In this document: positions 1 through 7,730 of the stretch, piece after piece | Layout: every line of letters starts with the position of its first letter | Position numbering within the stretch: the first letter of the stretch is position 1 | Origin: JANMDS01 sp031430575 | GTDB taxonomy: Bacteria; Pseudomonadota; Gammaproteobacteria; Burkholderiales; Casimicrobiaceae | Assembly: GCA_031430575.1 (NCBI GenBank) | Contig: JANPBT010000062.1 | Span: 186,001 to 250,000, forward strand | DNA length: 64,000 nucleotides | Reading direction: 5' to 3' | The notes under the pieces: generated by a model | The model's input: the letters and a program-made list of their open reading frames with translations, nothing else | Database searches by the model: none | Told to the model about the DNA's origin: nothing | Position numbers and translations under genes: made by a program

Positions 1-618
1 GCATCGACGCTAAACAACATCGACGAGCTCTCGAAGCAGCCCAATATGCACGCGCTGGCGCGGGGCAACCCAGAGTCTGTTTCAGGGTATTTGTTGCCCG
101 AAAGCGCTTTTGCGGTGGCCAATATCACGCCAGTGTTGCACTTTAAACGCATCGTGACTGGTTCGCATCAGACCAATGCGTTAGCGCTAGCCAATCGTGA
201 AGTCGATGTGGCAACAAACAATACGGCAGACTTTAATAAGTTTGCAAAGAGATTCCCAGAGGAAGCTAAACAAATGCGGGTCATTTGGGAATCAGAGCTG
301 ATCCCGCATGCAATGATCGTGGTGCGCGCCAATTTGCCTGAAGCTGAAATCAAACGCATTCAATCCTCCTTTTTAGGCTACGGGCGCAGCGGTGCCAATA
401 AAGTGAAAGAGGTTGCGGTGCTGCGCGCGATCCATGAGCTTGAAGGGTTCGTTGCAGCCAACAACGCAAATTTAGTGCCTTTCCTAAACGTCGCGTTTGT
501 AATCGATCGATCCCGCATCCAGCAGCGCGGGAACGCGCCGGAGCGGGTAAAGCAAATTCGTGAGCTTGAGCTCAGGCACAAGGCGGTTGTGCAACGCTTT
601 GCTGCGCAGGTTGATTGA
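1..618 (+). CDS. PhnD-like phosphate/phosphonate ABC transporter substrate-binding protein (5' truncated)
   Basis: The reading frame is open from base 1, so the N-terminus lies outside the window. About 205 residues remain. The visible part (GNPESVSGYLLPE, then TGSHQTNALALANREVDVATNN, split here by its loops) has the C-terminal lobe pattern of PhnD-type periplasmic binding proteins, which deliver phosphonate, phosphite or phosphate analogues to an ABC permease. No permease or ATPase gene follows on this side. The stop codon is the first unit of an 11-base tandem array. The family is fairly sure from pattern recognition; the ligand cannot be told. Confidence 0.7.
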   Translation, partial: ASTLNNIDELSKQPNMHALARGNPESVSGYLLPESAFAVANITPVLHFKRIVTGSHQTNALALANREVDVATNNTADFNKFAKRFPEEAKQMRVIWESELIPHAMIVVRANLPEAEIKRIQSSFLGYGRSGANKVKEVAVLRAIHELEGFVAANNANLVPFLNVAFVIDRSRIQQRGNAPERVKQIRELELRHKAVVQRFAAQVD

Positions 619-659
619 GCTGCAACTGAGCTGCGACTGAGCTGCGGCTGAGCTGCGCA
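616..659 (+). repeat. 11-base tandem repeat, four units
   Basis: Four head-to-tail copies of TGAGCTGCRRC begin at the stop codon of the PhnD-like gene. Each unit contains an in-frame TGA in one frame. No function is evident; it may be a slippage product. Confidence 0.7.
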
Positions 660-705
660 TTTTTGCGGCGCGCTAAATCTTTCGCCGAAAACGAAAAAAA
701 GAGAT

Positions 706-738
706 AAAAAAAACCGCTCGTATTGCACGAGCGGTTTT
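706..738 (-). terminator. Rho-independent terminator of the Ala-rich lipoprotein gene, possibly bidirectional
   Basis: A perfect 11-bp stem (AAACCGCTCGT at 711-721 with ACGAGCGGTTT at 727-737) has a 5-base loop. Read on the minus strand it is followed by eight T residues, which suits termination of the lipoprotein gene ending at 781. A shorter T run on the plus strand could also serve the PhnD-like gene. Confidence 0.85.
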
Positions 739-780
739 AGTAACGCTATTGCAGTTACCGGGCCAGAGCCCCGTAAAGCA

Positions 781-1161
781 TTACGGCTTCTTAACAGCGT
801 CTTTAGCTGCGTCGACTGCTTTAGCAGCTGCGTCTTTTGCAGCGTCTTTAGCGGTGTCAACAGCTTTACCAGCTGCATCTTTAGCTGCGTCTTTCGCGGC
901 GTCCATAGCTTTACCAGCAGCGTCTTTCATGCCGCCGGTAGCGTCTTTAGCAGCGTCCGCAGCTTTAGCAGCTGCGTCTTTAGCAACATCAACTGCTGCT
1001 TTAGCGGCATCAGTTGGAGTAGGTGCAGCAACAGCTGGAGCAGCTGCAGGTGCAACGATTGCCGGTGGTGTAACCGGCGCGGTGACCTGAGGAGCCGGCT
1101 TGTCACCGCAAGCAGCCAAACCTAAAGCTGCGAGTGCAGCAACGAGTAGCGATTTATTCAT
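781..1161 (-). CDS. Small Ala/Lys-rich lipoprotein with amphipathic tandem repeats
   Basis: A 126-residue protein. The start at MNKSLLVAALAALGL gives a lipoprotein signal ending in LAAC, so the Cys at about residue 18 should be lipidated. AGGA lies just upstream of this ATG; a longer in-frame extension has no support. After a Pro/Ala linker (about 20-50) the rest is built from repeats of the type AAKDAAxKAxD, an 11-residue pattern like that of LEA and apolipoprotein-type amphipathic helices. It probably lies on the inner face of the outer membrane or in the periplasm. I recognise no named family and the function is unknown. A strong terminator follows at 706-738. Confidence 0.8.
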   Translation of the reverse strand: MNKSLLVAALAALGLAACGDKPAPQVTAPVTPPAIVAPAAAPAVAAPTPTDAAKAAVDVAKDAAAKAADAAKDATGGMKDAAGKAMDAAKDAAKDAAGKAVDTAKDAAKDAAAKAVDAAKDAVKKP

Positions 1162-1408
1162 TGTTCCTATTACCAATTTCGTTAACGATGTGTGTGTGTG
1201 CCTAGGTACTACAACCCTTAAGGAGCGATGCATCAGCCAGAGAGCGAATCCAGCCATTCCCACCTTTCGGGGAATGAGATGATAGCGTTTTCAGCTTTTT
1301 TGCGCAACCGATATTAAGTCTTTTCCGAAAATTTTGTGAAGAAAAACAGCACAAAAATAGTGCATTCATCTTGATTAAAAAAGACCAAATACCTTTAACA
1401 TACTGATT
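1162..1408. other. Intergenic, AT-rich, no gene seen
   Basis: About 250 bases between two minus-strand genes. It is AT-richer than its surroundings and probably holds the lipoprotein promoter. I could not pick a convincing -35/-10 pair. Confidence 0.5.
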
Positions 1409-2542
1409 TTATTGAAAAATAACCCATCCACAACAAAACCACTCATAAAGCAACTGTGTTTCGTTAGCGTTGAATGAGCGTGCTGGCGGGCGGGTGCGTG
1501 TATCTAAAAAATTGCGGAGTAAGGTCGGGTTGAGATGCACTTCGCCGTTGATATAAATAGCGTTTGAATCGTAGAGTGCAATTGTGTTTGCATCAAACAT
1601 CAACGTGCTCGTGATAATTTTTTTTGTGAATTGCGCGAGCGAAATCGTGGGATCTGGTGCATCAAAAAACACATTTGATTTCGGCGTACTCGCGTAAATT
1701 CCTGCGAGCTTTTCGGCGTCTGCACGCGCCCATTTCATTTGATTCAGCGTGCGCTCAAACGCATCTGCGTATTGGGTTGGGATGTGAGCCGGCGATGTCG
1801 TTGCGGTTAATCGACGGTCAGTGCTCAGCCGCGATTGCATTACGGCTAATGCCCGTTGGTCATCGACGATAGCTTCAAGCCCGCTGACGATGATCTCTTG
1901 GGCAGAAGGCGCGCGAAATCCAATGGAAAACGTCAAGCAGGTATCAATCGCGATACCGTCGTGGGCATTGCGTGGCGGCAGGTAGAGCATATCGCCGGGC
2001 GCGAGCGTCCATTCATCTTCTGCAGAAAAGTTTTTCAAAATTTTCAACGGCGTGTTAGCGCGTAGCGTCAAATCGCTTTGCGTACTGATCTTCCAGCGCC
2101 GACGACCCTGACCTTGCAATAGAAAGACATCATAGCTATCAAAATGCGGGCCGACGCCGCCTCCGGGCGCAGCCAAACTCACCATCACATCATCTAAGCG
2201 GGCGTACGGAATAAAAGCAAATTGCCGCATCAGTGCATCGGCTTCTGGCACAAGCGCGTTGAGCCCTTGCACGAGAATCGTCCAATTTTTAGCGGGCAAT
2301 GATTTCAATGCTTTTGCTGAAAAGGGGCCGTGCTCGACATGCCATGTTTTTCCCTCGCGAATGATGAGACGCGCTTGCGCCTCGTCGCGGGTGGCGAGCG
2401 TTAACACCTCTTTTGGCGTGACCACGCCTTGAAAATCGGGTAGCGCTTGGCGCACGAGATGATGTTTGCGCTGCCAATGTGCGCGCATGAAGCGCTCGGG
2501 GGATAAGCCGCCCAGAAGCGGTAAGGAGGATTTAAGATTCAT
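1409..2542 (-). CDS. roxA: Ribosomal protein L16 arginine hydroxylase family (RoxA/YcfD), JmjC-type cupin
   Basis: A 377-residue 2-oxoglutarate/Fe(II) oxygenase-like protein. The run GGGVGPHFDSYDVF holds the HxD iron ligands, the later ligand region is NAHDG with PGDMLYLPP before it, and SIGFRAPS follows. This is the layout of YcfD/RoxA, which hydroxylates an arginine of ribosomal protein L16. The length fits the family. The ATG at 2542 overlaps the 3' end of mutS by 11 bases and has no clear Shine-Dalgarno, so translation is probably coupled. An in-frame TTG at 2557 is an alternative start. Last gene of the suhB-unknown-mutS-roxA unit. Confidence 0.82.
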   Translation of the reverse strand: MNLKSSLPLLGGLSPERFMRAHWQRKHHLVRQALPDFQGVVTPKEVLTLATRDEAQARLIIREGKTWHVEHGPFSAKALKSLPAKNWTILVQGLNALVPEADALMRQFAFIPYARLDDVMVSLAAPGGGVGPHFDSYDVFLLQGQGRRRWKISTQSDLTLRANTPLKILKNFSAEDEWTLAPGDMLYLPPRNAHDGIAIDTCLTFSIGFRAPSAQEIIVSGLEAIVDDQRALAVMQSRLSTDRRLTATTSPAHIPTQYADAFERTLNQMKWARADAEKLAGIYASTPKSNVFFDAPDPTISLAQFTKKIITSTLMFDANTIALYDSNAIYINGEVHLNPTLLRNFLDTRTRPPARSFNANETQLLYEWFCCGWVIFQ

Positions 2543-5171
2543 TTTTTGAGATATCAACTAAATCTGCGAGGAGCGCAAGCGCTTGCCGTGGGGTGAGATC
2601 ATCGACGGCGATACTTTGCAGCCGGGCGACGATTGGGTGCAATTCGTGGTTCATCTGCGCCGCAGCTAAGCCGAGATTTTGGCCTAATACCTGCGGCGCA
2701 GATTGCGGCGCAAACAGATCGCCTTGCGGAGACTGCGCCTGCGCCTGCAATTCCATGCGCTCCATTTCTTTGCGGGCGGTGCGAATGACATCTGCGGGCA
2801 AGCCTGCAAGCTTGCCCACTTCAATACCGTAGCTTTTTGAGGCCGGGCCCGGGCGCACTTCATGCAGAAAGACGATTCGCTCACCGTGCTCGGCTGCGCT
2901 GACGTGTAGATTGACGCAGGCGGCATGCTGCGCTGCGAGATCGGTGAGCTCGAAATAGTGAGTTGAAAAAAGTGTAAGCGCGCGATTCTGGGTAATGAGG
3001 GCGCGCGCGATGGCGTACGCCAATGCCAAGCCGTCGATTGTGGAAGTGCCGCGCCCAATTTCATCGATCAGCACTAGCGAACGGGGCGTGGCGCGCGCCA
3101 AAATCGTTGCCGCCTCGCTCATTTCAACCATGAAGGTGGAGCGCCCGCTAGTTTGGTCATCAGATGCACCGACGCGGGTCATGATGGCATCAATGGGGCC
3201 GACAGAAAACTGCGCCGCAGGTACGAAGGCCCCAGCGTACGCCAATAAAGTGAGCACGGCGGCCTGCCGCATGAAGGTGCTTTTGCCGCCCATGTTAGGC
3301 CCAGTAATGCAGGCAAATGGCTGCTTCGCGGTGAGCTCGCAATCGTTGGGCACAAACGCATCGACTAACGTCTCAATGACCGGATGGCGTCCTTGGCGCA
3401 CCTGAAGTTGCGGATGGGCAGAAAACTGCGGGCACGCCCACTGCCCGCGTTGGGCAATGCGGGCAAATTGGGCGGTGACGTCGATCTCAGCAATGGCACG
3501 CGCGGCCTTTTGCAATGCCGGTACGCTCGCAGCAAGCGTACCGATCAATCGGTCGAACAAAAATTTCTCACGCGCTAGCGCCCGCTCCTGCGCCGCCAGC
3601 GCCCGATCTTCATAGGCTTTGAGCTCTGGCGTGATGTAGCGCTCCATGTTTTTGAGGGTTTGCCGACGTTTATATTCCAAGGGCACTCGGTTGGCGTGGC
3701 TGTTGGTAATTTCAATATAAAAACCATGCACGCTATTGAAGGCCACGCGCAAGTTAGGGATGCCCGTGCGCTCGCGTTCGCGGGTCTCCATATCGAGCAA
3801 AAAGGTGGAGTTACCCGACTGAATCGCCCGCAATTCGTCGAGATCGGCATCGTAGCCATCGGCGATCACGCCGCCGTCGCGCACGGCGATCGAAGGCTCT
3901 GGCGCGATGGCGGCTTGTAGCAGCGAAGCCCACTGCCCGTCAATGCCTAAATCTGCGCCGCAGGTAATGAGCAGAGCGCTGCCTGATTCTGCGCAAAGCG
4001 CGGCGATGCTAGGCAATGCGGACAGCGATTCGCGCAGCGCAGCCAGCTCGCGCGGACGCACGCTGGCCAGAGCGATGCGAGATGCAATCCGCTCAACGTC
4101 GCTCACGGGGTCGAGCGCAGCGTGCGCCCGCTTGGCGGTGACCGGAAGCGTTGCCCCGGAGGGGATTTGCAGCTCGGCAGCGATCAGGGCTGCGATGGCT
4201 TCATGACGGGCGCGGGCTTGCAATTGTGCAGCGGGCGGCGCGGTAAGCAGCTCGCGCAAGCGGCGGCTACCGCCAGAAGTGGTGCAGCCATCGAGCACTG
4301 AAAATAGCGTGGGCGATGCTTCGCCCGAGAGTGTTTGAGTGATTTCTAAGTTGCGCCGCGCGGCCGCGTCAAACGCGATGTAGGGCTCTGCGCCCTCGCG
4401 CTCGATGGCGTGGATGTGGGCGGGGCCTTGCGCGGTCAAGCCATGCGCGCGCTTCGCATATGACCACGCGGCGGCAAGCGCGCGGGTTAAGCCGTCGCTG
4501 AAATCGGTGGCCTGCAATTGGGCGGCGATTTCAATGCCTGCTTGGGGATCAAACGATTCAATCGGCACGGGCGTCGTCGTAACGCCGCTGAGCCACGGCC
4601 TCGCGGCGAATACCTGCGGCGCAGAAATGAGCGTTTCGCGCACGTTCCAACGGTCTAAGATGTCGGAAATCTGCGCCGCAGGTATTTCCGTTGCGCGCGC
4701 GCGCCCTGCGGCTAGATTGAGCCCCACAATCTGCGCTCGATTGCCCTCAAACCAGATCGCAGCAAGCCAGACGTCTTCGCTGGCTTCGACCAATGCGGCA
4801 TCGGTAACCGTGCCGGGTGTGACCACGCGCGTGACTTTGCGATCGACCGGGCCTTTGGCAGTGGCCACATCGCCGACCTGCTCGGCAATCGCAATCGACA
4901 AGCCTTGCTTGACCAGCTTGGCCAAGTAGCCCTCAAGCGAATGCGCAGGCACGCCGGCCATCACAATCGGTAAGCCCGCGCTCTCACCACGTTTGGTTAA
5001 CGTGAGGTCTAAAAGCTTGGCCGCGCGCTGGGCATCTTCAAAAAAAACTTCGTAAAAATCGCCCATACGGTAAAACATCAACGTATCGGCGTGCGATGCT
5101 TTCAGCCGCAAATACTGCTGCATCATGGGCGTGTGCAGCGAAATCGCGTTGAGGCGTTCGGCGAGGGTCAT
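2532..5171 (-). CDS. mutS: DNA mismatch repair protein MutS
   Basis: An 879-residue MutS. The N-terminal mismatch-reading motif is MGDFYEVFFEDA, and the ATPase has Walker A GPNMGGKST and Walker B VLIDEIGRGTS. ATG at 5171 is preceded by AGGAGG at good spacing, which rules out the longer in-frame start. The gene carries five clear copies and one weaker copy of the 20-base dispersed repeat, the densest cluster in the window. They encode SAPQV in the C-terminal linker, PAAQF in the ATPase domain, TCGAD in the middle, and SAPQV and PAAQI in the connector domain. A degenerate extra copy adjoins the C-terminal one (2701-2715). It lies 28 bp after the unknown gene and overlaps roxA. Confidence 0.97.
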   Translation of the reverse strand: MTLAERLNAISLHTPMMQQYLRLKASHADTLMFYRMGDFYEVFFEDAQRAAKLLDLTLTKRGESAGLPIVMAGVPAHSLEGYLAKLVKQGLSIAIAEQVGDVATAKGPVDRKVTRVVTPGTVTDAALVEASEDVWLAAIWFEGNRAQIVGLNLAAGRARATEIPAAQISDILDRWNVRETLISAPQVFAARPWLSGVTTTPVPIESFDPQAGIEIAAQLQATDFSDGLTRALAAAWSYAKRAHGLTAQGPAHIHAIEREGAEPYIAFDAAARRNLEITQTLSGEASPTLFSVLDGCTTSGGSRRLRELLTAPPAAQLQARARHEAIAALIAAELQIPSGATLPVTAKRAHAALDPVSDVERIASRIALASVRPRELAALRESLSALPSIAALCAESGSALLITCGADLGIDGQWASLLQAAIAPEPSIAVRDGGVIADGYDADLDELRAIQSGNSTFLLDMETRERERTGIPNLRVAFNSVHGFYIEITNSHANRVPLEYKRRQTLKNMERYITPELKAYEDRALAAQERALAREKFLFDRLIGTLAASVPALQKAARAIAEIDVTAQFARIAQRGQWACPQFSAHPQLQVRQGRHPVIETLVDAFVPNDCELTAKQPFACITGPNMGGKSTFMRQAAVLTLLAYAGAFVPAAQFSVGPIDAIMTRVGASDDQTSGRSTFMVEMSEAATILARATPRSLVLIDEIGRGTSTIDGLALAYAIARALITQNRALTLFSTHYFELTDLAAQHAACVNLHVSAAEHGERIVFLHEVRPGPASKSYGIEVGKLAGLPADVIRTARKEMERMELQAQAQSPQGDLFAPQSAPQVLGQNLGLAAAQMNHELHPIVARLQSIAVDDLTPRQALALLADLVDISKNES
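2651..2670 (-). repeat. R20 copy, flank diverged
   Basis: Core exact. In mutS near the C-terminus. Opposed to the next copy. Confidence 0.7.
2686..2705 (+). repeat. R20 copy
   Basis: AATACCTGCGGCGCAGATTT family. In mutS, encodes SAPQV in the minus-strand gene. Confidence 0.95.
3206..3225 (-). repeat. R20 copy
   Basis: In mutS ATPase domain, encodes VPAAQF. Confidence 0.9.
3949..3968 (-). repeat. R20 copy
   Basis: In mutS, encodes TCGAD. Confidence 0.95.
4609..4628 (+). repeat. R20 copy
   Basis: In mutS connector domain, encodes SAPQV. Opposed to the next copy. Confidence 0.95.
4667..4686 (-). repeat. R20 copy
   Basis: In mutS, encodes IPAAQI. Confidence 0.97.
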
Positions 5172-5199
5172 TTTTGACCTCCTGTGGGCGAGATCAGCA

Positions 5200-6069
5200 T
5201 CATGACCAAAAATTCCACCATGGTTTTTGGGCAACGATCACACGCGGCGAGGGGAATTCTTTCATGCTTGCGTTCGCGGCAGCGGCAATTGCTTCATTTA
5301 GGATTGTGTGTAATCGGCTAGAAAGCTGATCGTATTGCTGCTGATCCTCACCGTCAAACCAAATATCATTCCACGAGCCCATGCCGCCGAAAACCCACGC
5401 CATTTGCACAGCTGCCAACAGCTGCTCGGCCTTTCGCGGTAATGTGTTTGGCGGGGAAAGCGCTTGGTGGTGGGTGGACGCTAGCGGATGATCCGCGTGC
5501 AGACTGGCCAGACCACGATCAAAACAGAGCGCGAATGCTTCCTGCTCGAGCCGACGCGCGAAAGCCGAAATTTCAGTCAGTGTGGTCTGCGTCTCTTCCC
5601 AGATCGTTTCAAGGGTTTTTAGCTCTTGAATTGCCGATACCGTTGTCTGGGTTGCGATCCGAGCGTAAGTGATTCGCCAGATTTTTTTATCCGTGCGGTT
5701 GCGATCGCCCAGATCCCATCTGCTTTCCCAAAAATCGGAGCCACTGCCACCGCTCGCTTCGATGAGCCAACCGGTGCCGCCGCCGATAAAACCTGCGGTC
5801 ATGCGGTCACCCTCCGTTTGAAAGCGCAATTGCAGGCGATAAACGCCTTCTTTTTGCAGCCGCGCCAGCCATTGCATCGGATCGGAGGCGTAGGCCGCTT
5901 CGCTTCGCTGCGCCCCACCACCGTTTAGATCAACGAATTTCACATATTCGCAAAACGAAAAGACATTATTTTCAGGATAAAACGACGGCTGGCTCAGATT
6001 TTCCTGATCCTGCAAAAACGCATTACCCCACGTTGTCAGTGCGACAAGCTGAGCGACAGTGCCTTGCAT
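5200..6069 (-). CDS. Hypothetical protein in the suhB-mutS unit
   Basis: A 289-residue soluble protein without signal peptide or membrane segment. I do not recognise the family. Visible features are a Gly-rich stretch (FIGGGTGWLIEASGGSGSD), many Trp and Gln residues, and a C-terminus ending WWNFWS. It starts 10 bp after suhB and ends 28 bp before mutS, so it is almost certainly cotranscribed with them. The codon usage looks like its neighbours. No function is assigned. Confidence 0.75.
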   Translation of the reverse strand: MQGTVAQLVALTTWGNAFLQDQENLSQPSFYPENNVFSFCEYVKFVDLNGGGAQRSEAAYASDPMQWLARLQKEGVYRLQLRFQTEGDRMTAGFIGGGTGWLIEASGGSGSDFWESRWDLGDRNRTDKKIWRITYARIATQTTVSAIQELKTLETIWEETQTTLTEISAFARRLEQEAFALCFDRGLASLHADHPLASTHHQALSPPNTLPRKAEQLLAAVQMAWVFGGMGSWNDIWFDGEDQQQYDQLSSRLHTILNEAIAAAANASMKEFPSPRVIVAQKPWWNFWS

Positions 6070-6078
6070 CGGTTGGAA

Positions 6079-6867
6079 TTATGGCGCGTGCGGTTTAAGC
6101 AGCTTTAAGAGCTCGGCAAACATGCGCGGATTGCCCGCGATCACGTGGCCATTTTCCAGATAATTTTCTTCGCCGTAGATATCGGTAACCAGCCCGCCCG
6201 CTTCTTGCACGAGCAGCGCGCCCGCAGCGATGTCCCAAGGGTTTAAGCTCATCTCCCAGAAGCAGTCATACCAGCCAGCGGCAACGTACGCCAAATCTAA
6301 GGCGGCTGCCCCGGCGCGACGCATCCCCGAAAATTGCGGCATCACATCGCGCAACATGCTGAAATAGCGCTCGAAATCAGCGCCATCTTTAAATGGAAAC
6401 CCAGTGGCGACTAGGGCTTCATTGGTATAGCGCACGGCAGAAACGCGCATGCGGCGATTATTTAAAAATGCACCCGCGCCGCGTGAAGCGGTGAATAAAT
6501 CATTGCGCACGGGATCAAAAACCACACCGTGTACGATTTGCCCTTTATGCTCGCAGGCAATGGAAATATTCCAGTGGGGCACGCCGTGAATGAAGTTGTG
6601 CGTGCCGTCTAACGGATCGATATACCAGCGAAATTCGCCTTTGTCGTTACCGATCGTCGTGCCTTCTTCAGCGGTTATGGCGTGATCGGGGTAAGCCTCG
6701 AGCAGCACTTCACAGATCGCCTCTTCGCTTTTTTTATCCACTTCGCTTACAAAATCTTTAGGTCCCTTATTTTCTACTTTAATGGAGGGCAACCGGCGGG
6801 CGGCGCGGGTTTGGATATCAGCGGCGACGCGCGCAGCTTTAACGGCGGTATTGAGAAATGGATGCAT
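6079..6867 (-). CDS. suhB: Inositol monophosphatase family protein SuhB
   Basis: A 262-residue Mg-dependent phosphatase. Motifs in order: SEVDKKSE, WYIDPLDGTHNF (metal-binding DPxDGT) and NPWDIAAG (second aspartate). The length is typical. SuhB proteins hydrolyse inositol-1-phosphate and in E. coli also take part in rRNA antitermination. ATG at 6867 matches the family N-terminus. A longer in-frame version would translate a repeat copy (ICAAG) and is rejected. A perfect 15-bp hairpin of two repeat copies lies 10 bases upstream. Confidence 0.93.
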   Translation of the reverse strand: MHPFLNTAVKAARVAADIQTRAARRLPSIKVENKGPKDFVSEVDKKSEEAICEVLLEAYPDHAITAEEGTTIGNDKGEFRWYIDPLDGTHNFIHGVPHWNISIACEHKGQIVHGVVFDPVRNDLFTASRGAGAFLNNRRMRVSAVRYTNEALVATGFPFKDGADFERYFSMLRDVMPQFSGMRRAGAAALDLAYVAAGWYDCFWEMSLNPWDIAAGALLVQEAGGLVTDIYGEENYLENGHVIAGNPRMFAELLKLLKPHAP

Positions 6868-6876
6868 TAAACGTTG

Positions 6877-6911
6877 CAACCCTGCGGCGCAGATTTTGCG
6901 CCGCAGGGTTG
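6877..6911. repeat. Perfect 15-bp hairpin made of two opposed repeat copies
   Basis: Arms 6877-6891 and 6897-6911 are exact reverse complements with a 5-base loop GATTT. It lies between the divergent starts of suhB and trmJ, so it is not a terminator. It would fall in the suhB leader or promoter. Confidence 0.9.
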
Positions 6912-6982
6912 GCGGTGACTGGTATCCTCGCATTGTAGTCAATCTAAGTTTTTTAAAAACTGCTTTTGATAATGAGCCGACA

Positions 6983-7723
6983 TTGAATTTGCTAGATCAA
7001 CTTTGCGTAGTGCTATGCGCACCTTCCCACCCTGGCAATATCGGCGCGGCGGCCCGCGCGATGAAAACAATGGGCATCTCCGATCTGCGGCTCGTCAATC
7101 CATATGCATTTCCAAGCGAAATCGCGACAGCCCGGGCATCAGGCGCAGGCGATGTGCTCGATGCCGCGCGGGTGTTTAGCTCACTAGCTGAAGCCTTAGC
7201 CGATGCCCATTTCGTCGTCGGCACTTCGGCGCGCCATCGGGAATTTGTGGGAGAAGTGCTGCCAGTGCGCGAGGCGATTGCGGTGGCGGTGCCCCATGCG
7301 CAAGCCGGAAAGGTCGCGCTGGTGTTTGGCACCGAGATGTCCGGGATGACCAATGATGAGGTGATGCGCTGCCAAGTATTGGCGTACGTGCCGACCAACC
7401 CGATCTACTCATCACTTAATTTGGGCGCGGCAGTGCAAGTCGCCTGCTACGAATGGCGGGTGGCGGCGCAAACGCCAGCAAACTATGCAGCGCCGGAGTT
7501 TCAATTGGCCACCCAAAAAGAGATCGAAGGTTTTTTCGTTCATTGGGAAAAAACGCTGATCGATCTCACTTTTTTCAACCCCGAAGTGCCAAAGCGGCTC
7601 TTTGCCCGATTGCGTCGGCTTTTTGCCCGTACGCGTCTAGAGCGCGAAGAAGTGGATATATTTCGGGGTTTCCTGCGCAGCGTCGATGACGTGATCGCCC
7701 AAAACAAAAAAATAGACCGGTAA
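6983..7723 (+). CDS. trmJ: tRNA (cytidine/uridine-32-2'-O-)-methyltransferase TrmJ
   Basis: A 246-residue SPOUT methyltransferase. The N-terminal motif is LCAPSHPGNIGAAARAMKTMG, written here as its two halves LCAPSHPGNIG and AAARAMKTMG. The SAM-binding knot motifs are LVFGTEMSGMTNDE and PTNPIYSSLNLGAAVQ. The family 2'-O-methylates position 32 of several tRNAs. The start chosen is TTG at 6983, giving MNLLDQL, since no in-frame ATG fits before the conserved core. Divergent from suhB, with 7 bp to the next gene. Confidence 0.9.
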   Translation: MNLLDQLCVVLCAPSHPGNIGAAARAMKTMGISDLRLVNPYAFPSEIATARASGAGDVLDAARVFSSLAEALADAHFVVGTSARHREFVGEVLPVREAIAVAVPHAQAGKVALVFGTEMSGMTNDEVMRCQVLAYVPTNPIYSSLNLGAAVQVACYEWRVAAQTPANYAAPEFQLATQKEIEGFFVHWEKTLIDLTFFNPEVPKRLFARLRRLFARTRLEREEVDIFRGFLRSVDDVIAQNKKIDR

Positions 7724-7730
7724 CTCCCGC

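Noticed and set aside
378..878. Minus-strand reading frame over the PhnD-like gene and the terminator
   Set aside because: Shadow of the PhnD-like gene; Ser/Cys/Arg-rich, crosses a terminator and has no ribosome site.
6079..6942. Longer SuhB starting at 6942
   Set aside because: It would translate the repeat hairpin (ICAAG) and adds residues absent from the SuhB family; the ATG at 6867 fits the known N-terminus.
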